Shown here: positions 38,861-45,437 of the stretch, piece by piece
Numbering within the stretch: position 1 is the first letter of the stretch
Layout of the letters: the number at the start of each line of letters is the position of its first letter
Virus record (IMG/VR): IMGVR_UViG_3300020122_000466
Location: 1 to 50,093 of that record
From: a virus
Length of the DNA: 50,093 nucleotides
Reading direction: 5' to 3' (one strand)
Notes under the pieces: generated by a model
What the model saw: the letters and a program-made list of their open reading frames with translations, nothing else
The model's database searches: none
Told to the model about the DNA's origin: nothing
Program-made: the position numbers and the translations under genes

Positions 38861-38911
38861 ATGGTGATTCGATGGTGTTATCATTGGCACCATAGAATGT
38901 CAAGCATGGTG
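38861..38911. promoter_or_regulatory. Operator cluster of ATGGTG half-sites
   Basis: ATGGTG occurs at 38861-38866, 38872-38877 and 38906-38911, and inverted (CACCAT) at 38888-38893. Spacing is 11, 16 and 18 bases. The inverted pair 38872/38888 forms a dyad over the promoter spacer. Just upstream of an RHH regulator, this is the layout of an auto-repressor operator. Confidence 0.5.
38875..38903 (-). promoter_or_regulatory. Sigma-70-type leftward promoter
   Basis: On the minus strand: -35 TTGACA (38903-38898), a 17-base spacer, and -10 TAACAC (38880-38875) preceded by TGA, i.e. an extended -10. The start site would be near 38868, 25 bases before the regulator ATG, whose leader carries AGGAAAGGGG. 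The -35 is a perfect consensus. It should drive the leftward gene set from the regulator to the helicase. Confidence 0.65.
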
Positions 38912-39152
38912 GTTTGGTCCCATACAGAGAGTGCCACCACCACTCTCTGGCACTGCGCTGGGCTACGTGCCACCCGAGTGGCGCTCGGTCACTCGTATGC
39001 GCGCCAGCACCACCAGAGCCCTTGACTATACCCTACACCAGCGTTCTACTCACTGAGATGAAGCACTTGTGTAATGAGAGTTGGGAACGGTGGCAGCTCC
39101 ATGAGGAGCTGCGGCAGGCGTATCAGAATGCTCAGCGAGGGGCTCAGGAGGC
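38912..39152. other. Non-coding interval with a stem-loop
   Basis: CAGAGAGTG (38925-38933) pairs with CACTCTCTG (38941-38949) around seven bases, near the upstream edge of the leftward promoter. A weak rightward promoter-like pair lies at 39022-39050 (TTGACT, 17 bases, TCTACT), but the open frame behind it (39058-39321) is antisense to a better gene. I see no convincing gene here. Confidence 0.4.
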
Positions 39153-39338
39153 TCAGGGGCGCGTTGCAGTAGTCCAGAACACTCGCCAACCCATCACACG
39201 CAGAAATGGCACCCTGTGCCCTTCTCGCTCGCTGAATAGGGGTTTATTGCGTGTCCAAGCGAGCCCTACCCCACATACTCGAAACCACCCATTCCCATGG
39301 AGCATGGTACCACGCACATAACCTTCATAGAATCGCAT
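39153..39338 (-). CDS. Small phage protein with GWFRV motif, 61 aa
   Basis: Contains GNGWFRVCGVGLAW, then PLFSEREG and GWRVFW, a pattern I recall from many small phage proteins of unknown role. The start is uncertain (ATG at 39338 or 39305); neither has a strong ribosome-binding site. The open frame on the other strand is judged a shadow. Confidence 0.55.
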   Translation of the reverse strand: MRFYEGYVRGTMLHGNGWFRVCGVGLAWTRNKPLFSEREGHRVPFLRVMGWRVFWTTATRP

Positions 39339-39340
39339 AC

Positions 39341-39589
39341 TTATTGAACCGACGCTCGTTTGGTGCTTCTACAGAGGGGACACGCCTCCCCATGCTTCAA
39401 GGGCTGCCCCAGCTTATCCACCTTCTGGGGACTGGTGGGCTCTAGGGTCAAGAAGAGCTGCCATTCCTCCTCCGTACTCGCCTCAGCCACCTTGGTCGCG
39501 ATGCCATCTTTCAGCTCATAGCAGTCATATCTGCGGCCATTGTGGGTGTCATAGCTTCTCACGTACCTGTTACCCTCGTGTCTTACCAT
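39341..39589 (-). CDS. Hypothetical protein, 82 aa
   Basis: ATG at 39589 after an AT-rich leader. Starts MVRHEGNRYVRSYDTHNGRRY, split by turns, then an acidic helical part (STEEEWQLFLTLE) and an end CPLC with Arg/Lys, a lone C-x2-C. Unknown function. Confidence 0.55.
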   Translation of the reverse strand: MVRHEGNRYVRSYDTHNGRRYDCYELKDGIATKVAEASTEEEWQLFLTLEPTSPQKVDKLGQPLKHGEACPLCRSTKRASVQ

Positions 39590-39662
39590 AAGCGGTTTAC
39601 TCCCTTAACTATAGAGTATATATAGAGTATTACTACTATTGATATACTACTCACTAACATAC
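39590..39662 (-). promoter_or_regulatory. AT-rich leader, possible promoter region
   Basis: The most AT-rich stretch of the window, containing repeats of ACTCTATA and TATA boxes such as TATATA and TATAGT on the minus strand. It separates two leftward genes that elsewhere are tightly coupled, so a local promoter is likely. No good -35 box is found, so exact placement is not given. Confidence 0.35.
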
Positions 39663-40061
39663 TCATGCTCTCCGTCGTGCGATGCGCCTGCGCTGCCGCC
39701 CACTCAGCGGGGGCCGCTCACTCGGCCACCGCGCCACTTGCTTGAGTTTGGTGCGCAGCCACCCTTCGTCAATGTTGAGCGTTTCACACATGTGCTTGAA
39801 CTGTGCGGCTTCCGCGTCAAATGAGCCATTGACAAAATCCATGGCCATATCCCACAGGCGCAGCCTGGCAGGGCGCTGCAGGTCCATGTAGGTGGTTTCG
39901 AGGAGCGCCATCGCGAGGCGGCGCTCGGGCAGGCTACTGGCGCTATGAGGGGGATCATTCAGCCCAAGGATGGGTAAGAGCGCGCCTTCATAGGCCATCT
40001 CACGAGAGGGCTTGCGGGGGCCTGCTAAGCCTGGTGAGGGGCGATATTGACCGAGCCTCAT
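39663..40061 (-). CDS. Hypothetical protein with Arg-rich end, 132 aa
   Basis: ATGA overlap with the upstream gene. Middle part is helical (LLETTYMDLQRPARLRLWDM and FVNGSFDAEAAQFKHMCETL), reminiscent of a DNA-binding helix set, and the end is strongly basic (GRQRRRIARRRA). Could bind nucleic acid; no family assigned. Confidence 0.55.
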   Translation of the reverse strand: MRLGQYRPSPGLAGPRKPSREMAYEGALLPILGLNDPPHSASSLPERRLAMALLETTYMDLQRPARLRLWDMAMDFVNGSFDAEAAQFKHMCETLNIDEGWLRTKLKQVARWPSERPPLSGRQRRRIARRRA

Positions 40062-40294
40062 TTGTACATCATCCGTGCCATCTCCTCCATAAACTGGAGA
40101 TATTCTCGTGTAGGACGCTCACACTCCGTCCGATAGCTTGCACTCAGCTCATAGCGGAGACGCTTGAGTGGGTGCAGGATGGGATCAGGCGCACAATCCG
40201 CGATCATATGCGCTGCCAACACATTCTTGGCGTTCCCAATACTATCGAGCAGGGCGTCAATCTGTGCGGGTTGCTGGGTATCGTGCGCACTCAT
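40058..40294 (-). CDS. Hypothetical helical protein, 78 aa
   Basis: ATG at 40294, 2 bases after the previous stop; an upstream in-frame start is inside that gene. All helical (IDALLDSIGNAKNVLAAHMI and EYLQFMEEMARMM). Small early-region protein with no motif recognised. Confidence 0.55.
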   Translation of the reverse strand: MSAHDTQQPAQIDALLDSIGNAKNVLAAHMIADCAPDPILHPLKRLRYELSASYRTECERPTREYLQFMEEMARMMYK

Positions 40295-40296
40295 GC

Positions 40297-40506
40297 TCAG
40301 CGCTCCCACGGCTCACGGGTGCGAGGGTGCGGATCCCGCTCATCATCATACACCCACTCCCCATCCATGCGTTCTCGCTCACAAAATGGGCACGTGGCAT
40401 GCTCACACTCATCATCCGCATGCTGATCAAAGGCCCGTTGCTCCTCGTCAATCACATCCTCGATGGGTGGCATGCAGAGGGGGCAGGTGCAATCAAAGGG
40501 GTGCAT
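40297..40506 (-). CDS. Cys/His-rich small protein, 69 aa
   Basis: ATG at 40506 behind GAGGAGGACGCGG. Motifs CTCPLC near the start and CEHATCPFC in the middle give two C-x2-C pairs, spaced as a zinc ribbon, in an acidic body. Possibly a small zinc-binding adaptor. Overlaps the upstream gene by 14 bases. Confidence 0.55.
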   Translation of the reverse strand: MHPFDCTCPLCMPPIEDVIDEEQRAFDQHADDECEHATCPFCERERMDGEWVYDDERDPHPRTREPWER

Positions 40507-40897
40507 CCGCGTCCTCCTCATCATCAGCAGGCTCAGGCTCAGGATTGGGATCGTTCATGTCAAAATCCTCAATGCGGCCCATCACTTCCCACAAATCCTG
40601 CTCCATCGCCGCATACGCCATCGCGGCCCAATTGAGCCGCCCATCTCGCACCAGCCCCTCAGGGCCAAAATTCTCCACATATGCGCCGTCATTGTTCGAG
40701 ATGGCGAGCAGCTCTTGATTGTACGCGGTGTAAATCACGTACTGGTGCCTATCAATACGCTCATGCACCGTCTCAATCAGCCACTCACGAGCCTGCTCCC
40801 CTGTCCCATAGTCACCACTGCGCACCTCTTTGACCAACTCATCCGCCATCGTTTGCAGCTCACTGTAATACTCTCGTTCTGTCAATCGCTCGCTCAT
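40493..40897 (-). CDS. Acidic early protein of common phage type, 134 aa
   Basis: ATG at 40897 behind GGAGGTGTTACAC. The part SELQTMADELVKEVRSGDYG and WLIETVHERIDRHQYVIYTAYNQEL resembles small acidic phage proteins found in many early regions, role unknown. The C-terminal tail is strongly acidic (EPEPADDEEDADAP). Not a DNA mimic by any proof, though acidity would allow it. Confidence 0.6.
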   Translation of the reverse strand: MSERLTEREYYSELQTMADELVKEVRSGDYGTGEQAREWLIETVHERIDRHQYVIYTAYNQELLAISNNDGAYVENFGPEGLVRDGRLNWAAMAYAAMEQDLWEVMGRIEDFDMNDPNPEPEPADDEEDADAPL

Positions 40898-40951
40898 GTG
40901 TAACACCTCCATTCCCCCACTCGCCTCCGTGCGAGCAGGTGGGTTGAGGGG

Positions 40952-41185
40952 CTACTTTGCGACTTTAATAACCTTGACCCCGCGCCAGTTTACCGCGCGT
41001 GCGATACGTGCCTCAGCTTCCTCGCGTGTCCATCGAGACGCCTTTGCAATCTCACTTGTGCTGGAGCACACCGTCCCATACGGATACCCACATTCCTTGT
41101 CGTACCCCGGAATACTATCCGCAAGCCGCTTCACATACACACGCTTGCTAGAGTCTTGCTGAGTGTATTCAATAACGTACGGCAT
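40952..41185 (-). CDS. Hypothetical protein, 77 aa
   Basis: ATG at 41185, 1 base after the lipoprotein stop. Mixed beta/helix (YVIEYTQQDSSKRVYVKRLA) with an Arg/Ala helix and a final strand VIKVAK. No motif recognised. Confidence 0.55.
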   Translation of the reverse strand: MPYVIEYTQQDSSKRVYVKRLADSIPGYDKECGYPYGTVCSSTSEIAKASRWTREEAEARIARAVNWRGVKVIKVAK

Positions 41186-41186
41186 G

Positions 41187-41381
41187 TTAGGCGAGCTTGG
41201 GCTTCTGCGCCCGATGCACCCGACTCTGTAGCTCAGCAGGATCCGGGTGCAAGGGCGGATAACAGGCAGGCCCGCCATACACCTGGCACTTGATCTCTGG
41301 GCCGGTGGGCTTGTGCGCTAGCTTGGCGGGGGTGCAGCTCGCCAGCACAATACTCACGAGCGCCAAGGTTATGACGCGCAT
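41187..41381 (-). CDS. Small lipoprotein of the early region, 64 aa
   Basis: ATG at 41381 behind AAGGAAGGTGCGCCC. Lipobox LASC (Cys18) after a hydrophobic core (VITLALVSIVLA), then a Pro/Lys-rich soluble part with two more Cys (KCQVYGGPACYPP) and a basic end. Early lipoproteins can block superinfection or alter the envelope; this is a guess from place and signal. Confidence 0.55.
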   Translation of the reverse strand: MRVITLALVSIVLASCTPAKLAHKPTGPEIKCQVYGGPACYPPLHPDPAELQSRVHRAQKPKLA

Positions 41382-41551
41382 GGGCGCACCTTCCTTAACT
41401 CCTCCCACGCTGCCAAAAGGAGCGCTGCCCGCCGGGTTGGGTGGTCTTCACGCTGGGCGCGTTCCTGGAGTCGCCCGGCGAGCTCAAGGCTCGCCTTGCG
41501 CGCTTGCAGCTCACTAATCTGCTGTTGAAGCCTGCTCACGGTTGCACTCAT
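41369..41551 (-). CDS. Coiled-coil small protein, 60 aa (first leftward gene)
   Basis: ATG at 41551 behind AGGAGGACATCCC. Coiled coil (VSRLQQQISELQARKASLEL), then a basic helical end. Overlaps the lipoprotein gene by 13 bases. No motif recognised. Confidence 0.55.
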   Translation of the reverse strand: MSATVSRLQQQISELQARKASLELAGRLQERAQREDHPTRRAALLLAAWEELRKVRPCAS

Positions 41552-41956
41552 GGGATGTCCTCCTCTTATCACTCTCAATTGCATGCTGAGCGCTTAGAGC
41601 AAGGGTCAGGCCAAGACCACTTCCCACACCTAATCCACTAGATACCTGAAAGCATTGAACAAATCGCATATAATGCGCTGATCACTTGTGTCGCACACCG
41701 GCACGATACTGTCACCGTGCAATGTGTCACTAGTGACGCGCCCCACTAACCATACCGCTGCCCACGCCTAACCCGTTGGTATCGTTGATGATATAGATGA
41801 CGCTGTGCGTGACAACCCGAGTGACCCCCTTTGGGCTACCCGGCTGGTGGTGATATATCCATCCTCCCAAATATCTCCACAACTTTTGGACTTAACGCAG
41901 CGCATCATTATGGTATGGAGTTGCTTAGAGATAACGCTGTGTGCGATGAGGAAGAG
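41552..41956. promoter_or_regulatory. Divergent control region between the two arms
   Basis: 405 bases with no convincing gene. A rightward promoter candidate has -10 TATAAT at 41669-41674 and -35 CTGAAA at 41646-41651, 17 bases apart; -10 is perfect. A 12-bp palindrome, GTCACTAGTGAC, lies at 41726-41737, and a pair GCACG/CGTGC brackets the stretch before it. No clear leftward promoter for 41551 is seen. This is the best place for control of the late (rightward) arm, or for the origin or packaging start. Confidence 0.5.
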
Positions 41957-42592
41957 ATGGTGAACGAGCGCGTCGCCAAGCGGAAGGCTCTCCTCCTTTC
42001 GAAAGCCAAGTTTGGTGAGGGAGAATTGAGCCCGAGCGATATGGAAAAGCTCGCGCTGACCAAGCAGATTCGTGCGCTCATGGGGCATGGGTCGAGTTGG
42101 GAGGAGATTGCGGCGGCAGTAGGGAAGAGCCGAGATGCCGTTATTAACTTTGCGCGCCGCGCTACCTTCCGCCGCTGTTGTGAGTATCTCGATATTGAAG
42201 AGAAGGCGGCGGCGCCTCCTCGCATGGATCTCAAGAAAGCCAAGAAGGAATTTGGGAAGGAATCTCAAGGGCCTGATCCAGAGGATATGGTGCAGATGGC
42301 GCGCCAAGCCTTCGCAGAGTTGGCCCCCGACACCATCGAGTTCTATCAAGATTGTTATCGAAGGAATCCTCCAGAGCTGTGGCCTACGCTTGGGAAATGG
42401 CATGATCCTGCCCTCGCCCAATGGGCGGCAGAGCGTGTGAGTAAGGGGTTGGGCTTGCTGGAACCCGAGCACGTGGCTCGCCCCATCATCACCATTCACC
42501 TGGGTGCTATTCATGGAGTGCTCGCGCAAGTGACCACCGAAGATCAACAGGTACGGCGCGCCATCGATGTTAGCCCCTCGCCCGAAGGTTGA
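41957..42592 (+). CDS. Terminase small subunit (probable)
   Basis: 211 residues from ATG at 41957 (GAGGAAGAG upstream); an ATG at 41915 is possible and the frame is open to 41831. The N-terminal part has a clear helix-turn-helix-type segment GHGSSWEEIAAAVGKSRDAV, followed by helical regions, as in small terminase subunits that bind the packaging site. It overlaps the large subunit by 26 bases. The call rests on that place plus the DNA-binding segment; sequence identity of small subunits is always low. Confidence 0.6.
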   Translation: MVNERVAKRKALLLSKAKFGEGELSPSDMEKLALTKQIRALMGHGSSWEEIAAAVGKSRDAVINFARRATFRRCCEYLDIEEKAAAPPRMDLKKAKKEFGKESQGPDPEDMVQMARQAFAELAPDTIEFYQDCYRRNPPELWPTLGKWHDPALAQWAAERVSKGLGLLEPEHVARPIITIHLGAIHGVLAQVTTEDQQVRRAIDVSPSPEG

Positions 42593-44510
42593 ACCGCGCT
42601 TCACCTTCGCTCCTCCTCGCATTGGGGAGGAAGACTATTATCTATTCCCCCCTGATCCACCCCCACGTTTCTGGCTGAAAGGCCAGCGCCTCTGTGAATT
42701 ACAGGGTCGGGTGGATAGTGGGCAACTGGTGCAAAGTGGTCGTGATCCCACCCCAGACTTTTTGGAGTGGATGCGCCTCCGAGGTCTCCAAGACTTCTAC
42801 TTCTTTGCGAAGTACATCGCGGGGTTCACGTGGCTTGAACAAGACCTCCACCAACCGATTGCGTATGCGTGGAGCGCTCCGAATGGGGTGCGACATGGTG
42901 AGCGCACTTATGGTCGCTTTCGCTTAGGAGTGGTACCACGCGCCCACCTGAAAACCAGCCTCATGACCCAAGCCTACGCGATGTGGCGCTTGGTCCGTGA
43001 TCCTGAAGAACGCATCCTCATCTACACCATGCATTTTGATTTCGCTGCGGTCATCATGAATTACATCCGCACCACGTTCGCAGGGGGTGGCACGCATGGT
43101 GAGCTGTTCATGCAGTGTTATGGGGATTTGATCCCCGCTGACCGTGATAAGACGAAGTGGACCTCCAACGATCTGACCATTAACAGGCGAGGTGCCTACA
43201 GTGATCCCTCTATCAAAGCACGAGGTGTGGGGTCTCGTGTGGTGGGTGGTCATCATACTCTGCAGCTCATTGATGATCTGGTGGGTGAGGAGCTGAACCG
43301 CACCCAAATGGATAAGGTCATAAGGGAGCTAGATGGACTCGACCCGCTTTATCACAGCGTCGCCCTTGGTGAACGCCGCTACGTTGGAACACCTTGGGCC
43401 TTCTATGATCCGATTGTCTATATCACCCGTGGATGGAAGGACGCACTTGTCGTTAGAATACCATGGCAGACTGCAGATAAACGACCTGTCTTCACTTATC
43501 GCGAGGCTGACCGCGCTAAGGGACTCCCTGAAGGAGCCAGCCTAAAGGAATACTCTGCGTATGCGGAGGGCATGAAACGCCGCAATGCGTGGTTCTTCTC
43601 CTGCCAATATGAATGCTATCCCAAGAGTGAGGATGGGCTTGGTTTCAGGAAGGAGTGGTTCAAATACTTTAGGATGAACGGTGGAGTATTCAAGGAGCTG
43701 GATAACAATGAGCAAGAAACGGGGCGTAGCGTACGTGCTGCTGAATGTAATACCTTTGTGCTTATTGATCCTAACGTTATTGATCCTCCAGGCTCGCGAA
43801 CTGGTAATACTAATGTGGAGGTTCGCCGGAGTGGAGATTTCGCTGCTTGGGTCGTTCTGTGCGTCGCTCCTGATAACACTTGGTACATCCCGCGTGTTAT
43901 TCGGTGGCGTTGCAACGTCGATCAGTTCCTCGCCAAAACCCACGAACTCGTAGCGATCTGGAGCCCCAAGTGGGTCGCCATCGAGCAAGTCGCCGCCCAA
44001 CGCTTGTTCTTCCACCTGTTCACCCGGGACTTTCGGGATGGGAAACCGAAGTTTCAAATCCTCCCCTGGGTCGGGGGACACGCCAGCAAGCCCAGTAGGA
44101 TTAGGGGCCTGATCCCCAACTATAGCAACGGGTTTGTGCTGCACCGGGTGGCGGATCAGCCCGAGGTGATGCAGGGCATCAATGACCTTGAGGGGGAGTT
44201 ACTCGATGGTGAAGGGGCCGAGCATGACGATGCCAGTGATGCGCTCAGTGCTGCATTACCGCTGGTCTATCCTCCAGGGAAGGAACGTACTGGAGAGCTG
44301 GACGCGGCCCTCCGGCGTATCCGCCTTGACAGTGACTGGTCCAAACTGGGCCCCTTCGCCCGCGCCGAAGCCGAAGCCTGGGAACGCAAAAAACACCGTG
44401 GAGTGATCACTGGTGATAAGCTCCTTAAAGGAGTAAGCACAGATAGCTATGAGGATGAGGATGACTTTGATGGGCTCGTGAGTGAGCAAGATTGGGAGAC
44501 CCTGCAATAA
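42567..44510 (+). CDS. terL: Terminase large subunit
   Basis: 647 residues, the motor and nuclease that packages DNA into the head. ATPase: Walker-A-like PRAHLKTS (124-131, with Lys129 and Thr130), Walker B LQLIDDLVGEE (Asp236/Asp237, Glu241). RNase-H-type nuclease: LIDP with Asp401, AIEQ with Glu473, and HDDASDA with Asp554/Asp558, the expected acidic triad. No intein or insertion is seen. The C-terminal Lys/Glu-rich part is normal for the family. Small subunit upstream, portal three genes downstream. Confidence 0.9.
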   Translation: MLAPRPKVEPRFTFAPPRIGEEDYYLFPPDPPPRFWLKGQRLCELQGRVDSGQLVQSGRDPTPDFLEWMRLRGLQDFYFFAKYIAGFTWLEQDLHQPIAYAWSAPNGVRHGERTYGRFRLGVVPRAHLKTSLMTQAYAMWRLVRDPEERILIYTMHFDFAAVIMNYIRTTFAGGGTHGELFMQCYGDLIPADRDKTKWTSNDLTINRRGAYSDPSIKARGVGSRVVGGHHTLQLIDDLVGEELNRTQMDKVIRELDGLDPLYHSVALGERRYVGTPWAFYDPIVYITRGWKDALVVRIPWQTADKRPVFTYREADRAKGLPEGASLKEYSAYAEGMKRRNAWFFSCQYECYPKSEDGLGFRKEWFKYFRMNGGVFKELDNNEQETGRSVRAAECNTFVLIDPNVIDPPGSRTGNTNVEVRRSGDFAAWVVLCVAPDNTWYIPRVIRWRCNVDQFLAKTHELVAIWSPKWVAIEQVAAQRLFFHLFTRDFRDGKPKFQILPWVGGHASKPSRIRGLIPNYSNGFVLHRVADQPEVMQGINDLEGELLDGEGAEHDDASDALSAALPLVYPPGKERTGELDAALRRIRLDSDWSKLGPFARAEAEAWERKKHRGVITGDKLLKGVSTDSYEDEDDFDGLVSEQDWETLQ

Positions 44511-44511
44511 C

Positions 44512-44700
44512 ATGGCCACCTTTCAAAAGCTCGCGGAGCAAGGGCTGCAAGGGGATGATGATCTTGCCACCCCTAACAGTGCGCGCGCCAAAGGGCGGGA
44601 CGCCACCCAATATCTCAAGGACACTATGGAGAAGAAAGGGAAGCGTCTTCCTACTGAAGATGATCCCACCGTGCTCCAGCGGCAACAGGAACGCACATGA
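44512..44700 (+). CDS. Small charged protein with MATFQKLA start, 62 aa
   Basis: ATG at 44512, 1 base after the terminase stop. Starts MATFQKLAEQGLQGDDD, matching the recurrent start motif, followed by a charged helix (AKGRDATQYLKDTMEKKG). Disordered otherwise. Role unknown. Confidence 0.55.
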   Translation: MATFQKLAEQGLQGDDDLATPNSARAKGRDATQYLKDTMEKKGKRLPTEDDPTVLQRQQERT

Positions 44701-44724
44701 TCTTCAACCTGAAATGGGGGTTGT

Positions 44725-45090
44725 GTGGCTGAGAAGTACGGGCCTCAAAAGGCATGGAAGAAACGCAATTGGAAGCGTACACTCGCCATCAATATGAAGC
44801 AGAAGACCAATCGGCGTCAGCACTTCCGCGCCCTTCTACTCACCGAGTTTGGGCCCTGCGTACGGTGTGGGTATGACGACCGCCGTGCTCTTCAGTTCGA
44901 CCATGTGCAAGCTGGTGGAAATAAGGAGCGTACCGTGAACGGTAAGGATTGGGTATCACCGTTTACAGAACCGATGTATGTCGCGACTCGTGATCGCTTC
45001 GTAGCGGGTGAGTTGCAGGTTCTCTGTGCGAACTGTAACTGGATTAAACGCTATGAACAGAATGAACATGGTACAAGGGGCACGATATGA
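44725..45090 (+). CDS. HNH endonuclease
   Basis: 121 residues from GTG. HNH core with two zinc knuckles: CVRC (Cys45/Cys48), FDHV (Asp59/His60) and CANCN (Cys101/Cys104, Asn105). Basic N-terminus. HNH nucleases next to terminase genes help packaging-site cutting in some phages; others are homing enzymes. No intron or intein is adjacent, so the packaging role is somewhat more likely. Confidence 0.7.
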   Translation: MAEKYGPQKAWKKRNWKRTLAINMKQKTNRRQHFRALLLTEFGPCVRCGYDDRRALQFDHVQAGGNKERTVNGKDWVSPFTEPMYVATRDRFVAGELQVLCANCNWIKRYEQNEHGTRGTI

Positions 45091-45437
45091 AGTGGGGGTA
45101 TTATCGTGGCTACGCAGATGGACTTGCCGTTTCCCATCGCAAAGCTGACGACGACTGGGAGCGCACACTCGCTGTGCTTCGGGAGGAGCTGTGCGAAGTG
45201 CGGCGCGACCGTGACCTACAAATGGCCCGCGCCGATGCCGCCGCTGACTTGCTCCTGCAACACCTCGGAACACGAGCGATCAGCCTTGCGGGCGCTCAGC
45301 AAGAGCAAGCCGCCTTTGAGCGCAAAGTGAAGAACGTGCAGACCATCACCGCCCTCCCCGATCCCACCGAGGAGATCCCCTATGGGCACCCCAATGGCAC
45401 CTATAAGGATGAGAAGGAAGCGAGCTTGTTCGGCTAA
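45087..45437 (+). CDS. Coiled-coil protein before the portal, 116 aa
   Basis: ATGA overlap with the HNH gene; shares its last base with the portal start. Basic start (KWGYYRGYADGLAVSHRK), coiled coil (LAVLREELCEVRRDRDLQMA), then a Pro/Gly end. Unknown function, head-assembly context. Confidence 0.55.
   Translation: MKWGYYRGYADGLAVSHRKADDDWERTLAVLREELCEVRRDRDLQMARADAAADLLLQHLGTRAISLAGAQQEQAAFERKVKNVQTITALPDPTEEIPYGHPNGTYKDEKEASLFG

Noticed and set aside
38914-39321. Rightward open frame of up to 135 codons with a promoter-like pair at 39022-39050
   Set aside because: Second half is the complement of a better leftward gene with the GWFRV pattern; no ribosome-binding site before the inner ATG at 39058.
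41768-42622. Leftward open frame of 284 codons opposite the small terminase gene
   Set aside because: Composition is that of a complement shadow and it would cross the divergent control region; the forward frame has a DNA-binding segment and fits gene order.
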